64,000 nucleotides of DNA from a virus: positions 27,865-91,864 of IMG/VR virus record IMGVR_UViG_3300047094_001651. One strand, written 5' to 3'. Shown in pieces: positions 6,708 to 14,521 of the stretch. The notes below the pieces were generated by a model that saw only the letters and a program-made list of their open reading frames with translations, did no database searches and had not been told where the DNA came from. Position 1 is the stretch's first letter. Every line of letters begins with the position of its first letter. The translations under genes and the position numbers were made by a program.

Positions 6708-7547
6708 TTACTCTACTCTAAGGTCTGGGTTAAATAATGACTCGGGAATTTGTTTCTGTGTTTGCTCTTCAACACCACGAAGAAGTTGTTGATCCATACC
6801 TGTAATTTCTTCAATACCAGAAGCAACTGCTTGCTGAAGACTATTCAGAAAATCCATAGGATTATTTGGATCTCCAAAACTTCCCTTGGTGCGATTTACA
6901 TCATCAGGTAATACTGTAGGAGCACTTGCTCTTCTCATAGAACGAATATTACCAGCATTTACACCAGTTCTTGCAGCGAGTAAATCATCCAGAGATTGAT
7001 TTGCAAGTCTGCGCTCCCAGTAGTTTGGTTGGTCTTCATTATATTGGTCTCTTGAAACCAATTTGCCACCATTCAGTTCAATCAAACGATTAATGAGTTT
7101 GTCGAAGCATTCGAGTTCTTCAACCGCTGCTTTAAAACCACGGTTCAATCCTTCAAGCATACGATGAAAATGAAACTCATCAACATCATACCAGGAAAGT
7201 TCTTCTCCACCTTGACGTGTCTTCCACCAGATGGGTTGTGTTTTATCTTTTCCATCCCACTTGTAGTGAAATTCTCTTGCGGATCTTTTTGCTTCAATGA
7301 CTTGTTGTAGAAGTCCTTCGGCTACACTTCTACGATTAATCAGTGCAGCTTTAAATGCTGATGGGATTGTGAAATTGTCGTGAATAATAAACTTCTCAAT
7401 CTGAAAATCTGAACGACCTTGTGCAAGTTCAGTTTCACTTTCTTCCCAACGAGTTGCCTCTTGAAGAACTTTTAACATAAACTCATTACTATCATCTAAA
7501 ACTTCTTTAGATGTTGCAAGTGCAATTGCTTCATAATTGTTAGACAT
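6708..7547 (-). CDS. Conserved-looking protein of unknown function, 279 residues
   Basis: This is a soluble, mostly helical protein, rich in charged residues and tryptophan in the middle (KTQPIWWKTRQGGEELSW). A distinct C-terminal segment (DFLNSLQQAVASGIEEITG) follows a proline-rich linker. No catalytic motif is evident. It starts downstream of a late box at 7576-7585 and ends six bases before kelch-like protein A, so it is expressed late with it. It could be an assembly or attachment partner of the kelch-like protein, but nothing in the sequence proves this. Confidence 0.6.
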   Translation of the reverse strand: MSNNYEAIALATSKEVLDDSNEFMLKVLQEATRWEESETELAQGRSDFQIEKFIIHDNFTIPSAFKAALINRRSVAEGLLQQVIEAKRSAREFHYKWDGKDKTQPIWWKTRQGGEELSWYDVDEFHFHRMLEGLNRGFKAAVEELECFDKLINRLIELNGGKLVSRDQYNEDQPNYWERRLANQSLDDLLAARTGVNAGNIRSMRRASAPTVLPDDVNRTKGSFGDPNNPMDFLNSLQQAVASGIEEITGMDQQLLRGVEEQTQKQIPESLFNPDLRVE

Positions 7548-7575
7548 ACTTATTCAATCTTTTAATAGTGTTATT

Positions 7576-7585
7576 GTTATTTATC
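7576..7585 (-). promoter_or_regulatory. Late promoter box overlapping a stop codon
   Basis: Minus-strand GATAAATAAC overlaps the TGA stop of the glycosyltransferase gene and lies 29 bases upstream of the gene starting at 7547. Confidence 0.55.
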
Positions 7586-9287
7586 AAGAATATCTTTGAG
7601 TTACTGCAAGAGATAATCTTGAATTTGCAATTTCTTTACCCCACTTTTTACAAAAATGCAGGTATAATTGTTCTGTTCTTTTATCTTTTTCTTCTACTGT
7701 CTCATGATCTAATGTTCTATGAGAAAAATGTAGAAGATATGAACCACGATTAAACTTAGTTTCAATACCAAGTTGTTCTGCTCTTAAGGTATAATCAATA
7801 TCTTCTCCACCACCAAGTCCAAACTCTTCATCCAGCAGACCAACCTTTGAACTCACTTCATGAGGAACATAGAAACAATAGAATGCTTTGATTAAATTTG
7901 TAGGAATATCTTGGTTGTTTGTTGTAATATGTTGTGCTAACTCATTCAATTGATCTTCTTTTCCAACAAACTCTTCAAGTTGCATTTCTGGTTTTAGTCC
8001 ACCAACCTGTAGATGTTGATTGCATAATGGAATTGAAATACTACTAGAGTCACCAAGATTGTGATTCCAATTTTTTGTAAATGCAATATCATTATTCAGT
8101 CCAACAAAATCAGCACCATCGATAAGTGCTTGTTTGAGAATAAAGTTCATATTCTCTGCAAATGACTTTGGTGATGAGTTTGAAATGATTGTTACATTCT
8201 CATAGTCTTGAGTAAATGTTTTATCATTATCAATCAAGAAGAACTTATCATTTGAATTGAAAATACTATTTCTGAAGAATGTATCTAAAGCAAGGTGAGT
8301 ATACTTTTCAGAACACTTTATATTCACCATACAGTAATACTTTGGGCGACTTACTGTTTGAGACTGAATATTATTAATGAGGTTTTTCCATACTACTGCA
8401 ATTTTCTTCCAATCATAAGTTTCTTTGGTGATACAAGAAAGTTCTTTCGTTGCATTATAAAAAGTTTCTGGTTCTTTATCAAAAAACTCAAAACATCTTG
8501 AAAGTTCTTGCGCGAATTCATTGATAAACTTGGGAGATGGCTCCCAACCAACCGAAGTATTTTTTCCATCCATTGGAATGTACTTACCACGATTGAATGA
8601 AATTTCACTTAATGCTCCTATATCACTGGTAATTGGATAACACCCACAAACCATTGCCTCTGCTAGAGACACGCAGAAGGTCTCTTCCCAGACATTAGGA
8701 TGTACGAAGAATGCAGCATCTTGGATATGAGGTAGTAGTGTTTCACGGTCAATACAAGGAGAATACTCAACACCAGGAAGAGACTTTAATTCTTCAATTG
8801 CCTCTAAGTGTTCTGGAATCTTAAAGTGTTGTTCGTATTGTTCTCCATAAAGATTATGAGAAGAAAATACTTTTAACTTTGCATCTGGGTGATTTTGAAT
8901 CACCTGCCTCCAAATTTTTGGAAGTGGTACAATACCCTTGTGTGGCCCAGAGAAATAGATTGCTGTCTTTGATTTTGGGGATTTAAGATTGAAAATATCT
9001 GCAACACCATTTGGAATGACTACAATTTTGTCTTCCGGTGCTCGCTTATATTTGATATATTGCTCTGCTTCCCAGTTTGATACGCAGACAATCTTATCAA
9101 TCTGCGATACAAGTTCTGGAAGTCTTAAGAGTTGTGGTTGGTCACAGTTATCATGCGCCCAGAGAATTTTATATTGTTTATCTGATTGTGCTAAGACTTC
9201 TATACTTCTTGAAACTTCAACATTATTTGGAAATTGATAATGTTGATTTAGGTAATAAAAAGAACTTTCAGTTGCTCCAGATTTCAT
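7584..9287 (-). CDS. Two-domain glycosyltransferase (GT4-like plus GT2-like)
   Basis: The first half of this 567-residue protein is a GT-B glycosyltransferase of GT4 type. An IPNGVADIF segment lies near residue 91, and the characteristic E-x7-E region EETFCVSLAEAMVCGC at about 201-216. After residue 310 a second domain resembles GT-A/GT2 enzymes, with a GLNNDIAF acidic metal-binding motif and a LGGGEDIDYTLRAEQLG acceptor-site motif. The enzyme probably adds two sugars or extends a glycan. Lying between two kelch-like genes, it may modify those proteins or other virion surface proteins. The target is inferred; the fold assignments are firm. Confidence 0.85.
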   Translation of the reverse strand: MKSGATESSFYYLNQHYQFPNNVEVSRSIEVLAQSDKQYKILWAHDNCDQPQLLRLPELVSQIDKIVCVSNWEAEQYIKYKRAPEDKIVVIPNGVADIFNLKSPKSKTAIYFSGPHKGIVPLPKIWRQVIQNHPDAKLKVFSSHNLYGEQYEQHFKIPEHLEAIEELKSLPGVEYSPCIDRETLLPHIQDAAFFVHPNVWEETFCVSLAEAMVCGCYPITSDIGALSEISFNRGKYIPMDGKNTSVGWEPSPKFINEFAQELSRCFEFFDKEPETFYNATKELSCITKETYDWKKIAVVWKNLINNIQSQTVSRPKYYCMVNIKCSEKYTHLALDTFFRNSIFNSNDKFFLIDNDKTFTQDYENVTIISNSSPKSFAENMNFILKQALIDGADFVGLNNDIAFTKNWNHNLGDSSSISIPLCNQHLQVGGLKPEMQLEEFVGKEDQLNELAQHITTNNQDIPTNLIKAFYCFYVPHEVSSKVGLLDEEFGLGGGEDIDYTLRAEQLGIETKFNRGSYLLHFSHRTLDHETVEEKDKRTEQLYLHFCKKWGKEIANSRLSLAVTQRYS

Positions 9288-9307
9288 ATCAAAATGATGT
9301 AGGTATT

Positions 9308-9315
9308 TTATTTAG
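9308..9315 (-). promoter_or_regulatory. Late promoter box overlapping a stop codon
   Basis: Minus-strand CTAAATAA includes the TAA stop of kelch-like protein B and lies 21 bases upstream of the glycosyltransferase start. The arrangement is the same as at 4866-4873. Confidence 0.6.
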
Positions 9316-11183
9316 TGTGTGTTTGAGTTTGCCAGTGAATTTACTGAAAATTTTGTTATGGAAAAATTATTTGCTAGATCATTTAAATTTTCTGTGATAA
9401 AATCAATTCTTGTGATAGTGCTGAGGTTCGCTGAGGTTGGTGGATTGCTTCCACCAGCAAAATATCCATAATAACTACTTAGTGTTCCTCTTATATTAGA
9501 TCTTGGTATTGTGAAATTTTTGCCAGGAAGACTTAAATTTTCTGTGGAAAAATCAAGTCTTGTAATGGTACTGATTGGTGGTGCAAATCCACCCGCAATA
9601 TAACCATATAAATTAGTAGAAACTGAGCCTTGACCTGTTGCGGCCAGTGGTAAATTTTTTCCTGGACTACTTACAGTTTCGTTAGAAAAGTCAAGTCTAA
9701 AAACATTAGATGTTCTACCAGTAGGAATATCACCGCCACAAATATAACTATAAGATGTATTTGCAACTGTTGCCGCAGAATATCTTACTCCAGGTAAATT
9801 TTTTCCCGGAAGACTTACATTTTCGGTTGAAAAATCTATTCTTCTGATTAAAGAAGTAAACCATACTGGTGGTGTCACCCCAGTATATCCACCAATTATA
9901 TATCCATAAGAACTTGATGAAGTCCCTGTTACATTACCAGTTTGCATAGGTAAATTTTTTCCAGTGATAGTTACAGTTTCATTAACAAAATCAAGTCTTT
10001 GCACTACAGAAGTAAACAAACTTGGCCGATTTCCCCCACATATATAACCATAATTATTAGATGCTACCGTTGCTGAGTTACCACAATTTACTAGAAGATT
10101 TTTTCCGGGGTCACTTAATGTTTCATTAGAAAAATCAAGTCTATTGATTGTAGAAATTGCTGAAGGAACCGGATCATTACCTCCAGCAAAATATCCATAA
10201 GTTTTAGAACCACGATAAAATGATGTCCCACCAGACATTGAATATAGTCCATGATTATTTTGTGGAAGATTGTTAGCTAAATTAGTTGTACTTCCTGTCC
10301 CAAAATCAAGTCTAGTTATAGTACTTACAAATGAATATGGAGGTGAGAAAAATCCACCAGCAAAATATCCATATGAGTCAGTGTTAACTGTTGAAGGAGA
10401 TGCTCTAGAAATACCTGCTAGTGTGCTAGGATTATTACTTATGGTTTCGGTGTCAAACTGCAATCTTGTAATAGTATTATATACTAAAGCTGGTGGCCAA
10501 GTATAACCACCTCCAAAATATCCATATAATTTACTAGAAACTCCACCAAAAGAATCTCTAGTATTAGGTAACCTATTTACTGGAGTAGTTATATTTTCTG
10601 TCGAAAAATCAAGTCTTGCAATTAAACTTGTTACCGCACCACCCCCCACATAACCATATAGATTATTTGACACAGTTGCAATCCCTGCCCTTCCAAAAGG
10701 CAAAGGTTTTCCAGGGTTACTTACATTTTCACTAGAGAAATCAAGTCTTTGTATTGTACTATCAAAACCTGGAGTAAACCCACCAATAAAATATCCATAT
10801 GAAATGCTAGAAACACCACCAAGTAATCTAGATCCAAGAAATAAATTTTTTCCTGGACTACTAAAAGTTTCATTAGAAAAGTCAAGTCTTGTGACTACAG
10901 ACACTCCACCTGAACCAAAACTACCTCCACCAAAATATCCATATAAATTTGAAGTTGCTGTTGCACCTCTTGATATTGCTGAAGGTAAATTTCTTCCAGG
11001 GGCACTTAATGTTTCATTGAAAAAATCAAGTCTATTAAAATTGGATGATACACTAGGCGTGCCAGCAATATATCCACCTCCAAAATATCCATAACTAGCA
11101 CTTTCGGGCCAACTAATGAAGTTATTATTTTCAATATTTTTTACTTGTTCTACCTTAACTTCGTTGAGTGAAAATACTGCCAT
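9312..11183 (-). CDS. Kelch-like 12-repeat protein B
   Basis: This is a 623-residue paralog of the proteins at 4870 and 12015. It has the same N-terminal module (VKNIENNNFISWPESASYGY), exactly 12 YGYF-G-G repeats and the SGGTSFYRGSKTYGYF linker before repeat 7. Its repeats are more diverged from one another than those of the other two copies. The ATG shares its A with the TAA stop of the sulfotransferase (TAATG), so the two are translationally coupled. A beta-propeller or similar binding protein at the virion surface is the likely role. No catalytic residues are apparent. Confidence 0.7.
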   Translation of the reverse strand: MAVFSLNEVKVEQVKNIENNNFISWPESASYGYFGGGYIAGTPSVSSNFNRLDFFNETLSAPGRNLPSAISRGATATSNLYGYFGGGSFGSGGVSVVTRLDFSNETFSSPGKNLFLGSRLLGGVSSISYGYFIGGFTPGFDSTIQRLDFSSENVSNPGKPLPFGRAGIATVSNNLYGYVGGGAVTSLIARLDFSTENITTPVNRLPNTRDSFGGVSSKLYGYFGGGYTWPPALVYNTITRLQFDTETISNNPSTLAGISRASPSTVNTDSYGYFAGGFFSPPYSFVSTITRLDFGTGSTTNLANNLPQNNHGLYSMSGGTSFYRGSKTYGYFAGGNDPVPSAISTINRLDFSNETLSDPGKNLLVNCGNSATVASNNYGYICGGNRPSLFTSVVQRLDFVNETVTITGKNLPMQTGNVTGTSSSSYGYIIGGYTGVTPPVWFTSLIRRIDFSTENVSLPGKNLPGVRYSAATVANTSYSYICGGDIPTGRTSNVFRLDFSNETVSSPGKNLPLAATGQGSVSTNLYGYIAGGFAPPISTITRLDFSTENLSLPGKNFTIPRSNIRGTLSSYYGYFAGGSNPPTSANLSTITRIDFITENLNDLANNFSITKFSVNSLANSNTH

Positions 11184-12010
11184 TAGAGTCCAAAAATAGA
11201 ATATCTTTGAGTTCTTGATTTCCAGAACTCCATATAATTATATTTATCAATCACATACTCACTTAAGAACTTTGTATTATCACGATGTATTTTTTCAACC
11301 TTATTTCTGACAGTGTGCATATTCTCTAAACCATAAACCTCATCATTCTCATCATATTTTGGTTTTATATTTTCAAAACTGTGAGTAAATCTTGAAAGTT
11401 CCAAAAAATCATAAATGCGATTAAGTTCTTGGTGTGGTTTATTTACCAGATTATCGTATTCAACTAATAACAAATATTTATTGTTACCTTTACGAAATGC
11501 TTCTGAAAGTGCATGACATGATTGTCCGATAATCCCTTGTGGAGACATTAGGTAGTCTGCACGATTATCATTATTAATCTCTATGCCATTAGCAATAAGT
11601 GCTTCGTCAATAAAAGAAGTTGATTTTGAATGATAAACAAGATTTAGAAATGAGGAAATAATATCTTGAATATCTCTGACTGGACATATAATCTTTGGTT
11701 CTTTTGTAATATAATCTTGAATGTGTTGAATTTCATTAACCCAACCTCTGGATTTATCTATAATAATGTCTTGTGGGATATTGAAGTAATAGTTATCAGG
11801 TATTGATGATAAGACCTTATGTGCTCCTTCTGGATTTGGTGTTGCTTTGTATTGTTCTGATTGATATAAAAGATACTCTTCTGTGTAGTGTATTGTATCT
11901 AAAAGTGGAGAGTTTGTAGATGCATGTACTTCTGGATTTTGATTGAGTAATGCTGTCAGTAAGGTAGAACCTGAACGTGGAAGTCCAGACATAAAATAAA
12001 AAGTTTTCAT
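11183..12010 (-). CDS. PAPS-dependent sulfotransferase family protein
   Basis: This 275-residue protein begins with the 5'-phosphosulfate-binding loop SGLPRSGSTLL (residues 8-18), diagnostic of sulfotransferases of the heparan/tyrosylprotein type. The second element is VRDIQDIISSFLNL near residue 112. A helical C-terminal half carries KVEKIHRDNTKFL. The family transfers sulfate from PAPS to sugars or tyrosines. Its TAATG overlap with kelch-like protein B and closeness to kelch-like protein C suggest that it sulfates these proteins or their glycans; that link is inferred. Sulfotransferase genes occur in other marine cyanophages with unknown targets. Confidence 0.85.
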   Translation of the reverse strand: MKTFYFMSGLPRSGSTLLTALLNQNPEVHASTNSPLLDTIHYTEEYLLYQSEQYKATPNPEGAHKVLSSIPDNYYFNIPQDIIIDKSRGWVNEIQHIQDYITKEPKIICPVRDIQDIISSFLNLVYHSKSTSFIDEALIANGIEINNDNRADYLMSPQGIIGQSCHALSEAFRKGNNKYLLLVEYDNLVNKPHQELNRIYDFLELSRFTHSFENIKPKYDENDEVYGLENMHTVRNKVEKIHRDNTKFLSEYVIDKYNYMEFWKSRTQRYSIFGL

Positions 12011-12014
12011 AATA

Positions 12015-13841
12015 TTAGTTTGAGTTTGAAAGACCTGTTAAAATATTTCTAGCACTTGGTAAACTAGGAGAAGCACTTATATTTTCGGTTGAGAAATCAA
12101 TCTTTGAGACAGAGGCAGTTCTTACAGTCGGTGAAGTCTGACCTCCTGCAAAATATCCAAAAAACATAGATGATGTTCCACCCAATCTACTAACACCAAC
12201 TGGTAAATTCTTTCCGGGATTACTTACTGTCTCATTGGAAAAATCAAGTCTAGAAATTGTATTAATATATGGTGGTAAATACCCACCACCAAAGTATCCA
12301 TAAGAATTATTTGAAACTGCTGTCATAGTTTGTAATGCTGATGATAAATTTTTCCCAGGATTACTTACATTTTCATTGGAAAAATCAAGTCTTGATATTG
12401 TGGAGTGTCCACCACTAAAATATCCATATGAACTATTTGAGACTGTTACTGAATTTTGTAATGCTGATGATAAATTTTTCCCAGGATCACTTACAGTTTC
12501 ATTGGAGAAATCAAGTCTTGTTATTGTGCAAATCTCTGTTCCTGGGGCAGCCCCACCACCAAAATATCCATAAGAATTACTTGATGTTCCTGCGAAATTA
12601 TATCTTGCTAAAGGTAAATCTTTTCCAGGATCACTTACAGTTTCATTGGAGAAATCAAGTCTTGATATTGTATTGATAATTGATGGACTAGCTCCACCAC
12701 CAAAGTATCCGTAAAAATTATTTGAAACTGCTGCGGTCCATCCCCTAACAGTTGGTAAATTTTTTCCAGGATTGCTAAAACCATCAGTTGAAAAATCAAG
12801 TCTTGAAATTGTATTAACAAATACTGGAAAGTATCCACCACCAAAGTACCCATAAGTTTTGGTCATTTTAGTATAAGATTTACCTCCAGTAAGTCCAACC
12901 GCCGAAACAACTATCATAGGTAAATTTTTCCCTGGATTATTTAATGTTGTACTAGAAAAATCAAGTCTATTGATTACATTCGAGTCAAATCCAGGAGTTC
13001 CGCCACCTCCAAAATATCCATAAGTATTACTTGAAGTTCCTGCTATATGTCCCCGTACACCAGGCAAATTGTTTCCTGGGTCACTTACAGTTTCATTTGA
13101 GAAATCAAGTCTTGTAATATTACTTATGTATGGACCATTGAGATATCCACCACCAAAATATCCAAAATAATTGTTAAAAATTGGTCCAACATTACTTCTT
13201 CCTGAAGGTAAATTTTTTCCTGGACTACTTACAGTTTCGTTAGAAAAATCAAGCCTTGGTATAGTGTTAGTTAGCACAAATCCTGGATCAAATCCACCCG
13301 CAAGATAACCATATAAATCAGTAAAAACTGACCTTATATAGTGTCTTTCTGAAGGTATATTTTGTCCCGGGATACTAAAAGTTTCATTAGAAAAATCAAG
13401 TCTTCTGATGTTACTAGAGACAAATCCTGAATAATTGCCTCCAGCAAAATAACCATATGATTTACCAGAAACTCCAGCTGCGTTTGTTCCTGCTGATGGT
13501 AAATTATTTCCAGGAAGACTTACATTTTCAGTCGAAAAATCAAGTCTTGTAATGGTGTTAGTGTTTATAAAATTTGGTGGTGTATCTCCACCACCAACAT
13601 ACCCATATGAATTATTGAAAACTCCCATTGCAAAACGCCTAGATCCTGAAGGTAAATATTTTCCTGGGTCACTTACAGTCTCATTGGAAAAATCAAGTCT
13701 TGCAAAAACAGTGCTAAGATTGGATCCCGAAGCATAGTAACCATAATTGCCAGACTCAGGCCAACTTGCAAAATTATTACTTTTTACATTTTGGTATTGA
13801 TTTTTATAAACTCTGTTAAGTCCAAAAACACCAGTTGCCAT
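12015..13841 (-). CDS. Kelch-like 12-repeat protein C
   Basis: This 608-residue paralog has 12 repeats of the YGYF-G-G / RLDFSNETVS / PGKNLP type. The N-terminal module is VKSNNFASWPES, and a diverged linker (TGGKSYTKMTKTYGYF) lies before repeat 7. Repeat 10 is shortened (GYFSGGHSTISRLDF). Repeats 10 and 11 share a nearly identical DNA stretch (near 12340-12400 and 12460-12520), which points to recent unit duplication. It lies four bases from the sulfotransferase stop and four bases from the upstream glycosyltransferase. A surface adhesin or decoration role is proposed from context. Confidence 0.7.
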   Translation of the reverse strand: MATGVFGLNRVYKNQYQNVKSNNFASWPESGNYGYYASGSNLSTVFARLDFSNETVSDPGKYLPSGSRRFAMGVFNNSYGYVGGGDTPPNFINTNTITRLDFSTENVSLPGNNLPSAGTNAAGVSGKSYGYFAGGNYSGFVSSNIRRLDFSNETFSIPGQNIPSERHYIRSVFTDLYGYLAGGFDPGFVLTNTIPRLDFSNETVSSPGKNLPSGRSNVGPIFNNYFGYFGGGYLNGPYISNITRLDFSNETVSDPGNNLPGVRGHIAGTSSNTYGYFGGGGTPGFDSNVINRLDFSSTTLNNPGKNLPMIVVSAVGLTGGKSYTKMTKTYGYFGGGYFPVFVNTISRLDFSTDGFSNPGKNLPTVRGWTAAVSNNFYGYFGGGASPSIINTISRLDFSNETVSDPGKDLPLARYNFAGTSSNSYGYFGGGAAPGTEICTITRLDFSNETVSDPGKNLSSALQNSVTVSNSSYGYFSGGHSTISRLDFSNENVSNPGKNLSSALQTMTAVSNNSYGYFGGGYLPPYINTISRLDFSNETVSNPGKNLPVGVSRLGGTSSMFFGYFAGGQTSPTVRTASVSKIDFSTENISASPSLPSARNILTGLSNSN

Positions 13842-13845
13842 TTAA

Positions 13846-14505
13846 TTATCCTTCTTGATAAACGTGAGACCCAACGTGGGCGAGTCTAATATTACTATTT
13901 AACCAGACAGTGTATCCAACACTTTTTGCTCTTTCAAAAAATGAAAAATCTTCAGGAAGATATGCCATATCTTTTTTAAGTTCTAGAAAGTAATGATATG
14001 AATTATTATATTCTTTTTCAGTTGGTGGGAAAGTAGAATTATTAGTTGGTGGATAGTATTTTAATTCTTCACCATATTTTTGAGAAATATCCTCAAAAAT
14101 TTTTCTTTTAATCATAGCAAAACCAAACCCAATATTTTCAATTTGTATTAATTCTCCTTCAATTATTTCTGGTTTTGTAATATTATAATTATATCTAAGT
14201 GGAATTCCTTTCATAGGATAAGCTCCACATATAATATCTTTATCGTACTTTAAAAGATTAAATACATCTTCCGCAGTAAATCCAACATCAGCATCAATAA
14301 ATAAAATTCTTTCATATTCTGTATTATTCATAAAAAAATTAACCATCTTAGATCTTGCTTGAGTAACAAGACTTTCATTTGCCATTGTAAGTAAACCATG
14401 GTCAATGTTTGCGGTTCTCAGTTCTTTCCCCAGATTAAATAATCCTTTTGCTGTTTTATCACTGACAAGTCCACCATAACAAGGCATAGCAATTAAAAGA
14501 GACAT
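13846..14505 (-). CDS. GT-A type glycosyltransferase
   Basis: This 219-residue protein starts MSLLIAMPCYGG. It has the GT-A nucleotide-sugar-binding pattern ILFIDADVGF, in which DAD is the DxD-type metal site, followed by YDKDIICGAYPMKG. The C-terminal part contains DFSFFERAKSVGYTVWLN, typical of GT2-like enzymes. It transfers a sugar from an activated donor. Adjacent to kelch-like protein C and just downstream of fibre genes, it is a third candidate modifier of surface proteins. Acceptor and sugar are unknown. Confidence 0.8.
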   Translation of the reverse strand: MSLLIAMPCYGGLVSDKTAKGLFNLGKELRTANIDHGLLTMANESLVTQARSKMVNFFMNNTEYERILFIDADVGFTAEDVFNLLKYDKDIICGAYPMKGIPLRYNYNITKPEIIEGELIQIENIGFGFAMIKRKIFEDISQKYGEELKYYPPTNNSTFPPTEKEYNNSYHYFLELKKDMAYLPEDFSFFERAKSVGYTVWLNSNIRLAHVGSHVYQEG

Positions 14506-14521
14506 ACAAATAATTTAAAAC

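Noticed and set aside
4870-13841. Regularly spaced repeated DNA that could be taken for a CRISPR-like or tandem array
   Set aside because: The period is about 140-150 bases in phase with codons, the frames are open throughout, and the repeats are degenerate at third positions, so this is protein repeat structure.
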